From SZUA-35 sp965530755 (lineage in GTDB: Bacteria > Actinomycetota > Acidimicrobiia > Acidimicrobiales > SZUA-35): DNA of 64,000 nt. The stretch spans positions 1 through 64,000 of the forward strand of contig CBESNA010000017.1 of assembly GCA_965530755.1 (NCBI GenBank), read 5' to 3'. The notes under the pieces were generated by a model. It ran no database searches. It saw only the letters and a list, made by a program, of their open reading frames with translations, and was not told the DNA's origin. Positions 17,227 to 26,053 of this stretch are shown one piece after another (position 1 is the stretch's first letter; the number at the start of each line of letters is the position of its first letter). The position numbers were made by a program, and so were the translations under genes.

Positions 17227-17981
17227 GCGACGTCCCGCCCGTCGAAGTCCCGCCCATGGATGCTCCGCATCCAGACGGCGAACGCCTCCAGAAAGTGATG
17301 GCGAGGATCGGTATCGGCAGCCGTCGGGTCAACGAAGATCTGATCGCCGAGGGGCGGGTCACTGTCAACGGCGAGGTCGCCGTGCTCGGTCGCCGTGTGC
17401 ATGTCGAGAGCGACGAGATCGCGGTCGACGGCGCCGTCTTCAGTTCATTGCCCGACTCGATCACGTACCTGCTCAACAAACCGGCCAAGGTGATCACGAC
17501 GGCCAGCGACCCACAGGGCCGCCCCACCGTCTTGGCGCTGGTACCCGATGAGCCCCGGGTGTTCAGCGTGGGCCGTCTCGACTTCGACACCGAAGGGCTC
17601 CTACTGCTCACGAACGACGGCACCATGGCGCACCGGCTCACGCATCCCAGTTTCGGCGTGGAGAAGGAGTATCTGGCGCACGTCACCGGCGAGCCGAGCC
17701 GAGCCGATCTCCGTCGGCTTCGCGAAGGCATCGAACTCGACGACGGGATCACCGCTCCGGCGCAGGTCGTCGCCGTTGCGCCGGACATGATTCGGATCAC
17801 GATTCACGAGGGGCGCAATCGCCAGGTGAGGAGGATGTTCGAGGCCATCGGCAGCGAGGTGATCCGTCTGGTCCGCACGAGGATCGGGCCAATCAGCGAT
17901 CCGGGGCTCGAACCGGGTGCGTGGCGCGAGCTCACCCGCGAGGAAGTGCTCGACCTCCAGCGAGCCGTCACCAGCCGATAG
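17223..17981 (+). CDS. rluB: 23S rRNA pseudouridine synthase (RluB/RsuA family)
   Basis: 252 residues. An N-terminal S4 domain (ERLQKVMARIGIGSRRVNED, GRVTVNGEVA) precedes the pseudouridine synthase domain with VGRLDFDTEGLLLLTNDG, where the Asp is the catalytic residue, plus EGRNRQVRRMFEAIG. It isomerises a uridine in 23S rRNA helix 80. The GTG start overlaps the scpB stop by 4 nt. The scpA-scpB-rluB order is a common conserved cluster. Confidence 0.94.
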   Translation: MSDVPPVEVPPMDAPHPDGERLQKVMARIGIGSRRVNEDLIAEGRVTVNGEVAVLGRRVHVESDEIAVDGAVFSSLPDSITYLLNKPAKVITTASDPQGRPTVLALVPDEPRVFSVGRLDFDTEGLLLLTNDGTMAHRLTHPSFGVEKEYLAHVTGEPSRADLRRLREGIELDDGITAPAQVVAVAPDMIRITIHEGRNRQVRRMFEAIGSEVIRLVRTRIGPISDPGLEPGAWRELTREEVLDLQRAVTSR

Positions 17982-17992
17982 CCTCGGCCGCC

Positions 17993-18370
17993 ATGCCGAT
18001 TCGAGCCATCCGCGGCGCCATCACAGTGAACGCCGACACTCGGGAAGAGATCTTCGAGCGCACGACTGCCCTGCTGGCGGCGCTCTATGAACGAAACAAC
18101 CTCGTGCACGACGACGTCATCAGCATCCTTTTCACCGCCACACAGGATCTGGCCAGCGCCCCACCAGCGGCGGCGGCACGGTCGTTCGGCCTTGTCGACG
18201 TCCCCTTGCTGTGCGCTCAGGAGATGCCGGTCATCGGTTCATTGCCTCTCTGTATCCGTTTGATGCTCCATGTCGAGACCGATCGACCGAAGTCCGAGTT
18301 GCGGCACGCCTTCCTCAGGGGTGCCACGGCGCTTCGTCCCGAGTTGGCTGAACCGGGCGACGATCAATGA
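17993..18370 (+). CDS. aroH: Chorismate mutase, AroH type
   Basis: 125 residues, the normal size of the monofunctional AroH fold. It converts chorismate to prephenate. The N-terminal IRAIRGAITVNADTREEI holds the conserved Arg that binds the substrate. DVISILFTATQDLASAPPAAA and VPLLCAQEMPVIGSLPLCIR with the second Arg are also characteristic. The gene directly precedes prephenate dehydrogenase with an ATGA overlap, giving two steps toward tyrosine. TAGCCT lies 8 nt upstream of the ATG and could start a separate leaderless transcript within the run. Confidence 0.94.
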   Translation: MPIRAIRGAITVNADTREEIFERTTALLAALYERNNLVHDDVISILFTATQDLASAPPAAAARSFGLVDVPLLCAQEMPVIGSLPLCIRLMLHVETDRPKSELRHAFLRGATALRPELAEPGDDQ

Positions 18371-19428
18371 CCAACCGCATCGCCAATGTGGTCGGGGCCG
18401 GGCTCATCGGCGGTTCCGTCGGCCTTGCCTTGCGTCAGCGGGGTTGGCAGGTGTCGATCGATGACGTGCATCGCGAGGTTGCCGAGGAGGCCGTGGCGAT
18501 CGGCGCGGCCGACGAGATCGGCTTCGCTTCGGCAGCCGAGATCACGTTCATCGCGACACCGGTCGGCTCGATAGCCGAGCTGGCGATCGACGCGCTCGCC
18601 CGCACGAGGGGTCCCGTCACCGACGTCGGTTCGACGAAGCTCGACATCGTCCGCGATGTAGCCGATCCGCGGTTCGTGGGCGGACATCCAATGGCCGGCT
18701 CAGAACAGGACGGGATCGCCGGGGCTCGATCCAACCTCTTCGAGGGAGCGATGTGGGTGCTGACCCCCACAGAGGAGACCGATGAGGCGAGCTTCTCGTC
18801 CGTTCGGGCGATCGTGCGTTCGCTCGGTGCCGAGTCGACCACGTTGCTGCCAAGGACTCACGACCAGATGGTGGCGCAGGTGAGCCACGTACCCCACCTG
18901 ACCGCCGCATCTCTGATGTGTCTCGCCGATGAGATGTCGATCGAGCATCGAGCCCTCTTCCGGCTCGCCGCCGGTGGGTTCCGGGACATGACGAGGATCT
19001 CGGCCGGTCGGCCGACGATCTGGCCGGACATCTGCATCGCCAACAAGACGGCCATCGTGAAGGGCCTCGACGGCCTGATCTCACAGCTGGGCGACATCCG
19101 CGGTCGGGTGGAAGCCCAGGACCGAGACGGGATTCTCGACTTGTTGACGCGCGCCCGATCGGCCCGCGTCAATCTTCCCGCCGGCGTTGCCGCCGCCGAC
19201 CACATGGCCGAGGTGGCTGTGCCGATCCCTGACCGGCCGGGCGAGATCGCAACGATTGCGACGCTTGCATCCGACCTCGACGTCAACATCTTCGATCTCG
19301 AGATCACCCACTCAGGCGAGGGCCGCCGCGGAGTGATGATGATGGTCGTCGACCAGGAGCAGGTCGAGCGGCTGCTCGGAGGTCTGATCGCCCGCGGTTA
19401 CCGACCGACGAGCCACAACCTCGCATGA
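18367..19428 (+). CDS. tyrA: Prephenate dehydrogenase with C-terminal ACT domain
   Basis: 353 residues. A Rossmann motif NVVGAGLIGGSVGLALRQRG opens the protein. The dehydrogenase domain has TDVGSTKLDIV, VGGHPMAGSEQDGI and the conserved HDQMVAQVSHVPHLTA. Residues from about 280 on (PDRPGEIATIATLASDLDVN) form an ACT domain, which usually binds an aromatic amino acid for feedback control. It makes 4-hydroxyphenylpyruvate for tyrosine. It overlaps aroH by 4 nt. Confidence 0.95.
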   Translation: MTNRIANVVGAGLIGGSVGLALRQRGWQVSIDDVHREVAEEAVAIGAADEIGFASAAEITFIATPVGSIAELAIDALARTRGPVTDVGSTKLDIVRDVADPRFVGGHPMAGSEQDGIAGARSNLFEGAMWVLTPTEETDEASFSSVRAIVRSLGAESTTLLPRTHDQMVAQVSHVPHLTAASLMCLADEMSIEHRALFRLAAGGFRDMTRISAGRPTIWPDICIANKTAIVKGLDGLISQLGDIRGRVEAQDRDGILDLLTRARSARVNLPAGVAAADHMAEVAVPIPDRPGEIATIATLASDLDVNIFDLEITHSGEGRRGVMMMVVDQEQVERLLGGLIARGYRPTSHNLA

Positions 19429-19501
19429 CGGCTACCACCGAGTTGCCGGTATGGCCAGATGGCGGAGGACGATCGGACCGCGGGGAGGTAGGTTGAGCGC
19501 C

Positions 19502-20212
19502 GTGACCGGGCAGCCCGAGCAGAGCACACCGAGCGATCCTCCCTCCGCCACTGACGAAGCGGACGATTTCGTGGTCGTCGCGATCGACGGCCCTGCGGGT
19601 TCGGGCAAGTCGACGGTTGCCAAACGGCTGGCCGTTGCGCTCGAACTCGACTACCTCGACACCGGCGCGATGTATCGATCGGTGACGTTCGCTGCGCTCG
19701 CCCGCGGTATCGACCCGGACAGCGACGCCGAACGTATCGCCGAGGTCGCTCGCATGTCAGACATCGACGTTCGAGCAGACGGCACCGTTCGCGTCGACGG
19801 CATCGACGTCACCACCCAGATCCGCGGCCCCGAAGTCACCCGAGCCGTGTCGGCCGTGGCATCCATCCCTGCAGTCAGGGCCGAGTTGGTGAGCCGCCAA
19901 CGTGAGTGGGCTCGCCGACGCAATGGCGGCGTCCTCGAGGGTCGCGACATCGGTTCGGTCGTCTTCCCCGACGCCCAGTTGAAGGTCTATCTGAACGCCT
20001 CACCCGAGGTGCGGGCCGCCAGGCGGGCCGGAGAAGTCACCGATCTCGACTACGACACCGTCGCTGCCGATCTGGCTCGTCGCGACGCCTATGACAGCGG
20101 ACGGACCGCCGACCCGCTGATGCGCGCCGATGGGGCGATCGAGATCGACACCAGCGACCTGACGATCGACGACGTGGTGGCGCTCCTCGCCGACCGGATC
20201 CACGGCCATTGA
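19502..20212 (+). CDS. cmk: Cytidylate kinase
   Basis: About 236 residues. It phosphorylates CMP/dCMP. The P-loop is AIDGPAGSGKSTVAKRLA, then LDYLDTGAMYR, GRDIGSVVFPDAQLKVYLNAS and the lid RRDAYDSGR. Two starts compete. TTG at 19493 has GGGGAGG only 4 nt upstream. GTG at 19502 has TAGGTT 7 nt upstream, the leaderless geometry common in this window, and I chose it. The ATG at 19451 would add a basic head with no family match. The 3' end overlaps plsC by 4 nt. Confidence 0.9.
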   Translation: MTGQPEQSTPSDPPSATDEADDFVVVAIDGPAGSGKSTVAKRLAVALELDYLDTGAMYRSVTFAALARGIDPDSDAERIAEVARMSDIDVRADGTVRVDGIDVTTQIRGPEVTRAVSAVASIPAVRAELVSRQREWARRRNGGVLEGRDIGSVVFPDAQLKVYLNASPEVRAARRAGEVTDLDYDTVAADLARRDAYDSGRTADPLMRADGAIEIDTSDLTIDDVVALLADRIHGH

Positions 20213-20913
20213 GCGAGAGCTCCGGAAACGGTCTCGCCGATCGCGGTTTCAGCGGACCGCTGAGCCGGCCATCCCGCTGGTTCTATCGCAGCACCCGGGT
20301 GTTGTTCATGACGTTCTTCCGCACCTGGTGCCGGATGACGGTGATCGGGAGCGACCGAGTGCCGGCCACCGGTGGGTTCATCCTGGCCGCGGGAGGGCAC
20401 CGATCGATCCTCGACACGCCGGTCGTCGCCGGCACCACCGGACGCATCCTTCGCTACATGGGAGCCGAGAAGTACTTCGAGGTGCCGGGTCTGTCGTGGT
20501 TCCTTCGTTCCGTGGGCGGCTTCCCGGTGCAAAGAGATGCGACCGATCGCGACGCGCTTCGTCTGAGCGAAGAAGTCTTGCGCAGCGGTGAACCGCTCGT
20601 GATCTATCCCGAAGGCACCCGATTCAGCGGACCCATGGTGCAGCCGCTGCAGCAGGGGGCGGCGTTCCTCGCGTGCCGGGCACAGGTGCCGATCGTGCCG
20701 GTGGGGCTCGGTGGCACAGAACGGGCTTGGCCGAAGGGCGGTCGATTCATTCGTCCGACCAAGGTGGCCCTCGTCGTCGGCGAACCGATGATTCCCCCGG
20801 TGCCGGAGGACGGTCGTCGGGTCAAACGCTCGTCCGTGCGAGCATTCAGCGATCAGCTCCACGAGCGGCTTCAAGAACTGTTCGACGAGGCGCAGGAGCG
20901 CGCCGGCACGTGA
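20209..20913 (+). CDS. plsC: 1-acyl-sn-glycerol-3-phosphate acyltransferase
   Basis: 234 residues of the PlsC/LPLAT family, membrane-associated. The catalytic HX4D is in AAGGHRSILDTP, block III is VIYPEGTRFSG, and IVPVGLGGTERA is block IV. It adds the second acyl chain to lysophosphatidic acid in phospholipid synthesis. The proposed start is a TTG overlapping the cmk stop, implying coupled translation. Cmk-PlsC neighbours are common in actinobacteria. Confidence 0.9.
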   Translation: MSESSGNGLADRGFSGPLSRPSRWFYRSTRVLFMTFFRTWCRMTVIGSDRVPATGGFILAAGGHRSILDTPVVAGTTGRILRYMGAEKYFEVPGLSWFLRSVGGFPVQRDATDRDALRLSEEVLRSGEPLVIYPEGTRFSGPMVQPLQQGAAFLACRAQVPIVPVGLGGTERAWPKGGRFIRPTKVALVVGEPMIPPVPEDGRRVKRSSVRAFSDQLHERLQELFDEAQERAGT

Positions 20914-22037
20914 ACCCGGCCGACTGGAAGCTGGTTCGGCACCCGCCGACGACGAATCGTTCGCTCCAGGCTCACGACGCAGCGGATGCCCTCGCTCTCG
21001 CTGAGGTCGGAGCAACCTCGCTCGGCCGGGTGATAGTGGTCAACGACGGTTTCGGCGCACTGTCGATCCCGTTGGTTGGCGTCGGAGCCGAAGTCGTCGC
21101 TTGGGGTGACTCGGTGCTCGCCGAAGAGGCCATCACTCGCAATCTCGCGAACAACGGCCTCAATTCCGGCGCCGTGCAATTCGTGGCATCCACCGGCTCT
21201 CCTGCTGGACGATTCGACGCCGTACTGATCAAGGTCCCGAAGACGTCTGCGCTCCTGGAGGCGCAGCTCCTCGGCCTCCGATCGGTGTTGTCAGAGGACA
21301 CTCGGGTGATCGGGGCAGGGATGGTGAAACACATTCACACCAGCACCGTCGCTGCGTTCGAAGCGATCATCGGGCCAACGATCACCTCGCTGGCGACCAG
21401 GAAGGCGCGGTTGATCCATGCGACCTTCGACCCCGATCGCCGACCGGACTCCCCGGATCCGACCCGCTATCGAACCGAGCCCGATGGCAAGGGCCGGAGC
21501 GTCGAGGTGGTCAGTCGGGCCAACGTCTTCTCCCAGTCGAAGCTCGACATCGGGACTCGCCTACTGCTGGCGCATCTTCCAACGGTGCCCGATGGCGGAG
21601 CTGCGCTCGACCTCGGCTGCGGCAATGGCGTTCTCGGTGTTTCCCTCGCGCTGACATTCAGCGGAGGCTCCGTCACCTTCACCGACGTTTCACACGCTGC
21701 GGTCGCGTCGGCCACGGACACGTATGTTGCCAATCTCGGTGACGTTGATTCCCGCGCTCGTTTTCTCGTCACCGATCTGGCGGCGGGCGTCGCCGATCGA
21801 TCGATGGACGTCGTGGTCATCAACCCACCGTTCCACGATCAACACGTGATTGGCGACGAGACGGCCCGGCGCATGTTCGCCGAAGCTGAACGAGTGCTGC
21901 GGCCAGGGGGAGAAGTGCGGGTGATCGGGAACCGACACCTCGGTTATCACCGCCAGCTTGGCCGACGGTTCGGAGCGGCAGAAGTTGTTGCGTCGACTCC
22001 GAAGTTCGTGGTGGTCAGTGCTCGCCGGCCGGTGTAG
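20910..22037 (+). CDS. rlmG: 23S rRNA guanine-N2 methyltransferase, RlmG-like
   Basis: 375 residues, almost the length of E. coli RlmG (378). The N-terminal half has the degenerate methyltransferase copy typical of RlmG/RsmC (VIVVNDGFGALSIPLVG). The C-terminal half has the active SAM fold ALDLGCGNGVLGVSLAL and the catalytic NPPFHDQHVIGDETARRMF. The likely target is G1835 (E. coli numbering) of 23S rRNA. The GTG at 20910 overlaps the plsC stop by 4 nt. The 3' end overlaps the convergent MFS gene by 23 bp. Confidence 0.87.
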   Translation: MNPADWKLVRHPPTTNRSLQAHDAADALALAEVGATSLGRVIVVNDGFGALSIPLVGVGAEVVAWGDSVLAEEAITRNLANNGLNSGAVQFVASTGSPAGRFDAVLIKVPKTSALLEAQLLGLRSVLSEDTRVIGAGMVKHIHTSTVAAFEAIIGPTITSLATRKARLIHATFDPDRRPDSPDPTRYRTEPDGKGRSVEVVSRANVFSQSKLDIGTRLLLAHLPTVPDGGAALDLGCGNGVLGVSLALTFSGGSVTFTDVSHAAVASATDTYVANLGDVDSRARFLVTDLAAGVADRSMDVVVINPPFHDQHVIGDETARRMFAEAERVLRPGGEVRVIGNRHLGYHRQLGRRFGAAEVVASTPKFVVVSARRPV

Positions 22038-23574
22038 CCGCGTCGGCGTCGTCGTGAGCCGCCAACGCCGTGGTCGTTCTGAGTTCGAGTTCGGGCAGGA
22101 ACCAGACGATGACGACGAGAATCGCCATCACGGGAATGGCCGACCAGAACACGGCGTTCGAACCGACGGCGACGGCTTCCTCGACGGCACGGCGTAACGA
22201 CGGTTCGAGGGCGGCGATGTCGTCTGGAGTCGACAGCAGCTCGTCAACATCGACCGAGGAGTCGAGTCCCGACAATTGGCTCGTGATTCGTCCGGTCAGC
22301 AATGCACCGAACGCACCGACTCCCAATGTCTGGCCCAGTGTGCGAAAGAAGTTGATGGCGGCGGTGCCCGTCCCGAGATCGGGAAGATCGAGGGAGTTCT
22401 GGGTGGCCGTCGTCATGGTCGGGAACGCAACACCCATCGAGAATCCCATGACGATCAGCCACGGGATCGCCGATGCCGCAACGCTGTCGGCATCGAGGAA
22501 GGTGAACGAGATCAGCGATGCCAGAGTCAGCACGGGCGCGATCTGCACCAGTCTGAGGTAGCGGCCGGTCCCGGTGGTGACGCGCCCGGCCAGGTACGAG
22601 CCGATGCTGACGGCCACGCTCATCGACGCCAGAATCAGACCGGCTCTGGTGGCTGACTCCCCGAGCGACACCTGAAAGAAGAGTGGGAAGAAGGCCAGCA
22701 CTCCCATGCCGGCAATTCCGTACACCGCATTGCCGGCGATCATGATGCGGAACGTCGGGTTGCCGAACAGTCTCATCGGCAGGAGCGGCTCAGGTGCTCG
22801 CTGCTCCCACAGCACGAAGCCGACGGAGCCGACGCCAGCAACGATGAAGAGGCCGATGATCTGCGGCGAGTTCCAGGGATAGGTGCCACCCCCGAGGGCG
22901 AGGCCGAAGATCAACGATGTCACGGCCGCAACCAGGATTGCTGCGCCGCCGATGTCGAGTATGTGCTCGCGAGGCGGCAACTGGAAGGTCAGGTTGCGGT
23001 GGATGACGATGGCCGCGATCAGGCCGAGAGGAATGTTGATCAGGAAGATCCAGCGCCACGATGCGACGTCGACGAAGACGCCGCCGATCACCGGACCGAC
23101 CAGCGCCGAGAAGGTGAAGTTCATCGTGTAGTACGCCATGTACCGACCACGTTCTCTCGGCGAGAAGATGTCCCCGATCACGATGAACCCCATCGCCATC
23201 AGGCCGCCGCCACCGATGCCTTGCAGGCCTCTCGACACGATCAGTTGCCACATCGTTTGTGAGGCCGCGGCCATGACAGAGGTCACGACGAAGATCGAGA
23301 GGGCAGCCTCGGTGAGTGCGCGCCGTCCGTAGAGGTCGCTGAGCTTGCCGTAGAGCGGTGTGGCCGCAACGGAACCGAGGAGGTAGGCGGTGAGAACCCA
23401 GGGCAACTGATCGATCCCACCGAGGTCGCCGGCGATCGTCGGAAGGGCGGTGGAGACGGCGGTGCCATCGAGGGAGGCGAGGAATGTCGACACGAGCATC
23501 CCGATGAAGATCGAATGCGTCTGTCGTTTGGTCAGCGATCCGGTGACTCCGTGCTGCGTCGGTGCGCTTGCCAT
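22015..23574 (-). CDS. MFS drug:H+ antiporter, DHA2 (14-TM) family
   Basis: 519 residues with about 14 hydrophobic segments. Motif A region and helix 1 read FIGMLVSTFLASLDGTAVSTALPTI, with the typical DHA2 Asp, followed by LPWVLTAYLLGSVAATPLYGKLSDLYGRR (motif A). Motif C-like GPVIGGVFVD is in helix 5. It resembles EmrB/QacA multidrug exporters. The substrate is unknown. The start at 23574 (MASAPTQHG) is preferred to a GTG 42 nt upstream because the extra residues are not family-like. No regulator gene is adjacent. Confidence 0.9.
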   Translation of the reverse strand: MASAPTQHGVTGSLTKRQTHSIFIGMLVSTFLASLDGTAVSTALPTIAGDLGGIDQLPWVLTAYLLGSVAATPLYGKLSDLYGRRALTEAALSIFVVTSVMAAASQTMWQLIVSRGLQGIGGGGLMAMGFIVIGDIFSPRERGRYMAYYTMNFTFSALVGPVIGGVFVDVASWRWIFLINIPLGLIAAIVIHRNLTFQLPPREHILDIGGAAILVAAVTSLIFGLALGGGTYPWNSPQIIGLFIVAGVGSVGFVLWEQRAPEPLLPMRLFGNPTFRIMIAGNAVYGIAGMGVLAFFPLFFQVSLGESATRAGLILASMSVAVSIGSYLAGRVTTGTGRYLRLVQIAPVLTLASLISFTFLDADSVAASAIPWLIVMGFSMGVAFPTMTTATQNSLDLPDLGTGTAAINFFRTLGQTLGVGAFGALLTGRITSQLSGLDSSVDVDELLSTPDDIAALEPSLRRAVEEAVAVGSNAVFWSAIPVMAILVVIVWFLPELELRTTTALAAHDDADAATPAGEH

Positions 23575-23647
23575 GCCGCAGCTTCCCAGACTCACCGCTG
23601 AGCCCCAAGTCCGCACCGAGCTCGGGTTGGATTGGTTGTGGGGCGGG

Positions 23648-24166
23648 TCAGTCGCCGGTGGCGCCGTCGATCGACTGGCGGATGTAGTCGGCGTGGCCGC
23701 AATGCCTGGCGTACTCCTCGATCATGTGGACCATGATCCAGCGAAGGTTCCAAGGCCTGTCATCGACCTTCCTCACCCGCTCGGAGAGCTGGTCGAGCGA
23801 CGATGCGGCAGCCGTGGTCACCCGGCTTCGAGCGACGGCCTCGTTGAAGAGATCGCGAAGCTCATCTCCGGGCCGTTCCTTGGCGTGATGGAACTCCCAA
23901 TCGTGATCGTCATCCCACGGTATCGATGCCCATGGCTCGATTTCGTCGCGACCGGCGAACTGGTTGTCGAACCACGAGTCCTCCACGAGTGCCATGTGCA
24001 TGAGGAGCCCGCCGATGGTGAGGTCCGAGGGCGCGCAGGCCTGCGCCAGCTGAGCATCATCGAGGCCATCGGCCTTGCGGAGGAGGACGGCCCGGTAGTA
24101 GTCGAGCATCTCGCCGAGCGTGGTCGGTTCGTCCGCCGACCGCTGCATTTCCGGGAGGCTGTTCAC
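23648..24166 (-). CDS. DinB-like (DUF664) four-helix protein
   Basis: 172 residues with the DinB/DUF664 pattern: LGEMLDYYRAVLLRKADGLDD, LTIGGLLMHMALVEDSWFDNQFAG with the first metal His, and WIMVHMIEEYARHCGHADYIR with the HxxxxxRHxGHxD metal site. Members are metal-dependent and often linked to thiol (mycothiol/bacillithiol) transfer, but most are uncharacterised. Its ATG overlaps the ispH stop by 4 nt, so the two are cotranscribed. Confidence 0.88.
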   Translation of the reverse strand: MNSLPEMQRSADEPTTLGEMLDYYRAVLLRKADGLDDAQLAQACAPSDLTIGGLLMHMALVEDSWFDNQFAGRDEIEPWASIPWDDDHDWEFHHAKERPGDELRDLFNEAVARSRVTTAAASSLDQLSERVRKVDDRPWNLRWIMVHMIEEYARHCGHADYIRQSIDGATGD

Positions 24167-25215
24167 AGCGTCACCAGCACGTCTGATGCCCCGATGTGGC
24201 GATCGTTGAGCTCTGGACGAGCTTCGAAACTCCCGCCGAGCCCGACCGTGGCGACGATGTCGATGGCGGCGAGGAGTTCCCGCAGATTCCGAGGAGGGGG
24301 GAAGTACTCGTCCTCGTCGGTGATGCGAATCTCTTCGACGCCGTTGGTCGGGGCCAGGTAGTCGATCACGGCTTGGACCACGTCTTCAGGAGCGGAAGCA
24401 CCCGCCGTGACTCCGATGGTGCCGCTGAGCCCGTCCGGCAATTCGTCCGGCCCGTTCACCCGAAACACCTGAGGGCAGCCGGCCTCGGTTGCCAGTTTCG
24501 CCAAGGCGTTGGTGTTCGAGCTGTTGGCCGAGCCGATCACCACGACGGCATCACAGCGGTCGGCGATCGACATCAGGGCTGACTGCCGGTTGGTGGTGGC
24601 GAAGCAGAGATCGCTGCGTCCGGGCTGCCAGAGGTCGGGGAAGCGCTCCTTGGCTGCATCAGCGACTTGGCTCCAATCACGATGCGACAGGGTCGTCTGC
24701 GCCAACAGTGCCGTCGGTTCCTCGAAGTGGGGGAGGGCGGCGACTTCCTCGATCGATTCGACCCTGCTGATGGAGTCCGGGGCGACCGCCATGGTGCCGA
24801 CCGCCTCCTCGTGGCCATCGTGGCCGACGTAGATGACCCGATATCCCTTCTTGGCCCTGACCTTGACCTCGTGATGGACCTTGGTGACCAGCGGGCAGAC
24901 CGCGTCGACGACGTAGCTGCCGCGTTCTTTGGCGGCGCTGACGACCTCGGGAGCCGAGCCGTGAGCTGAGAGCATGATGGGCTTGCCCTTCGGCACCTCG
25001 TCGATGTCGTCGACGAAGACGACGCCCAACTCCACGAACCGATCGACGACCAATTTGTTGTGGACGATCTCGTGGTAGCAGTAGACGGGTGGCTCGAATG
25101 CCCGCACCATCCAGCTCAGCGCCTTGATCGCCATCTCGACCCCTGCGCAGAATCCACGAGGTGCGCAGAGGAGCACCTGGTCGACGGTCGTGTTCTGCTC
25201 GGAGGTCGTGGACAC
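24163..25215 (-). CDS. ispH: 4-hydroxy-3-methylbut-2-enyl diphosphate reductase
   Basis: 350 residues. It is the last enzyme of the MEP isoprenoid pathway and an iron-sulfur protein making IPP and DMAPP. The three cluster cysteines are in LLCAPRGFCAGVEMA, DAVCPLVTKVHHEV and DLCFATTNRQSA, and the substrate region is HDGHEEAVGT and SANSSNTNAL. The GTG start has TAGCCT 6 nt upstream on the minus strand, a clean leaderless arrangement. The DinB-like gene follows with a 4-nt overlap. Confidence 0.97.
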   Translation of the reverse strand: MSTTSEQNTTVDQVLLCAPRGFCAGVEMAIKALSWMVRAFEPPVYCYHEIVHNKLVVDRFVELGVVFVDDIDEVPKGKPIMLSAHGSAPEVVSAAKERGSYVVDAVCPLVTKVHHEVKVRAKKGYRVIYVGHDGHEEAVGTMAVAPDSISRVESIEEVAALPHFEEPTALLAQTTLSHRDWSQVADAAKERFPDLWQPGRSDLCFATTNRQSALMSIADRCDAVVVIGSANSSNTNALAKLATEAGCPQVFRVNGPDELPDGLSGTIGVTAGASAPEDVVQAVIDYLAPTNGVEEIRITDEDEYFPPPRNLRELLAAIDIVATVGLGGSFEARPELNDRHIGASDVLVTL

Positions 25216-25228
25216 GGGCTCAGGCTAC

Positions 25229-25984
25229 TCAGCGGGCGTAGAGCGAGGTGCCGTGCTCGATCATCTCGTTGACTGCCGTCTTCAGGGCCTTGACCGTTGT
25301 GTTGTACATCGAACTCCCGATCGACACACGGCGGACACCGAGTGCCTCGAGTTCTGGAACCGATGGAGACGACGGCATGGCCAAGACGTTGATCGGCTGC
25401 TTGACGGCAGAAACGATCGCCGCGATGTCGGCCGCAGTCGTGAGGCCCGGGGCGTAGAGCACCTCGGCCCCTGCGGCCTCGTACGCCTGGAGCCGGATGA
25501 TGGTGTCGGCCAGCAGATCGGGGTCGGAGCGGTACAAGTGGTTCTCCGCCCGAGCAGTCAGAACCAATCCGTGCTCCGCGCAAGCAGCAACTGCTCGAGC
25601 CACAGCCTCGGTGGCCTGCTCGATTGAGTCGATCGCGCCGGAAACAGGGTCGTAGTCCTCGATCGAGCAGCCGGCCGCCCCGGCGTCGGCCAGGAGCCGG
25701 ACGGTCTGTTCGATCCCGCCGGGGTCATCGGCGAACAGGCGCTCGGAGTCGACGTTGAGTGGAACGGTGATGAAGTCGGTGAGGTCGGCCACGTGGGCGA
25801 TGAGCTCATCTCGGGTGAGTTCCTGGTCGTCCTTGCCGATGGATCGGGCGTGGCCGGCGCTGGTGGTGGCCAAGGCAAGGAAACCAGCGTCCTGCATGAT
25901 CTTCGCCGATCCGCGATCCCATGGATTGGGCATCACGAAGGTGCCGTCCTGGTGGATCGCTCGGAAGATGGAGGTCGAGGTCAT
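25229..25984 (-). CDS. Isocitrate lyase/PEP mutase family protein
   Basis: 251 residues of the PEP phosphonomutase-like superfamily. Seen are FVMPNPWDRGSAKIMQDAGF, ALATTSAGHARSIGK where the fold binds substrate, ITVPLNVDSERLF, GAAGCSIEDYDP with the metal-binding Glu-Asp, and LTARAENHLY. Typical reactions split or rearrange small 2-oxo acids (oxaloacetate decarboxylase or carboxy-PEP mutase-like). The Cys of isocitrate lyase (KKCGH) is not present. TACGAT lies 6 nt upstream of the ATG, suggesting a leaderless mRNA. Confidence 0.86.
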   Translation of the reverse strand: MTSTSIFRAIHQDGTFVMPNPWDRGSAKIMQDAGFLALATTSAGHARSIGKDDQELTRDELIAHVADLTDFITVPLNVDSERLFADDPGGIEQTVRLLADAGAAGCSIEDYDPVSGAIDSIEQATEAVARAVAACAEHGLVLTARAENHLYRSDPDLLADTIIRLQAYEAAGAEVLYAPGLTTAADIAAIVSAVKQPINVLAMPSSPSVPELEALGVRRVSIGSSMYNTTVKALKTAVNEMIEHGTSLYAR

Positions 25985-26053
25985 GGTCGAATCGTAGGCC
26001 GAGTCCGGGAATCCTGAGACTGGACGCGGCGGAACCCCCGCTCTCGCCTGACC

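Noticed and set aside
20673..20909. Upstream extension of the RlmG frame
   Set aside because: It lies inside plsC in another frame. The GTG at 20910 overlaps the plsC stop in the usual coupled way.
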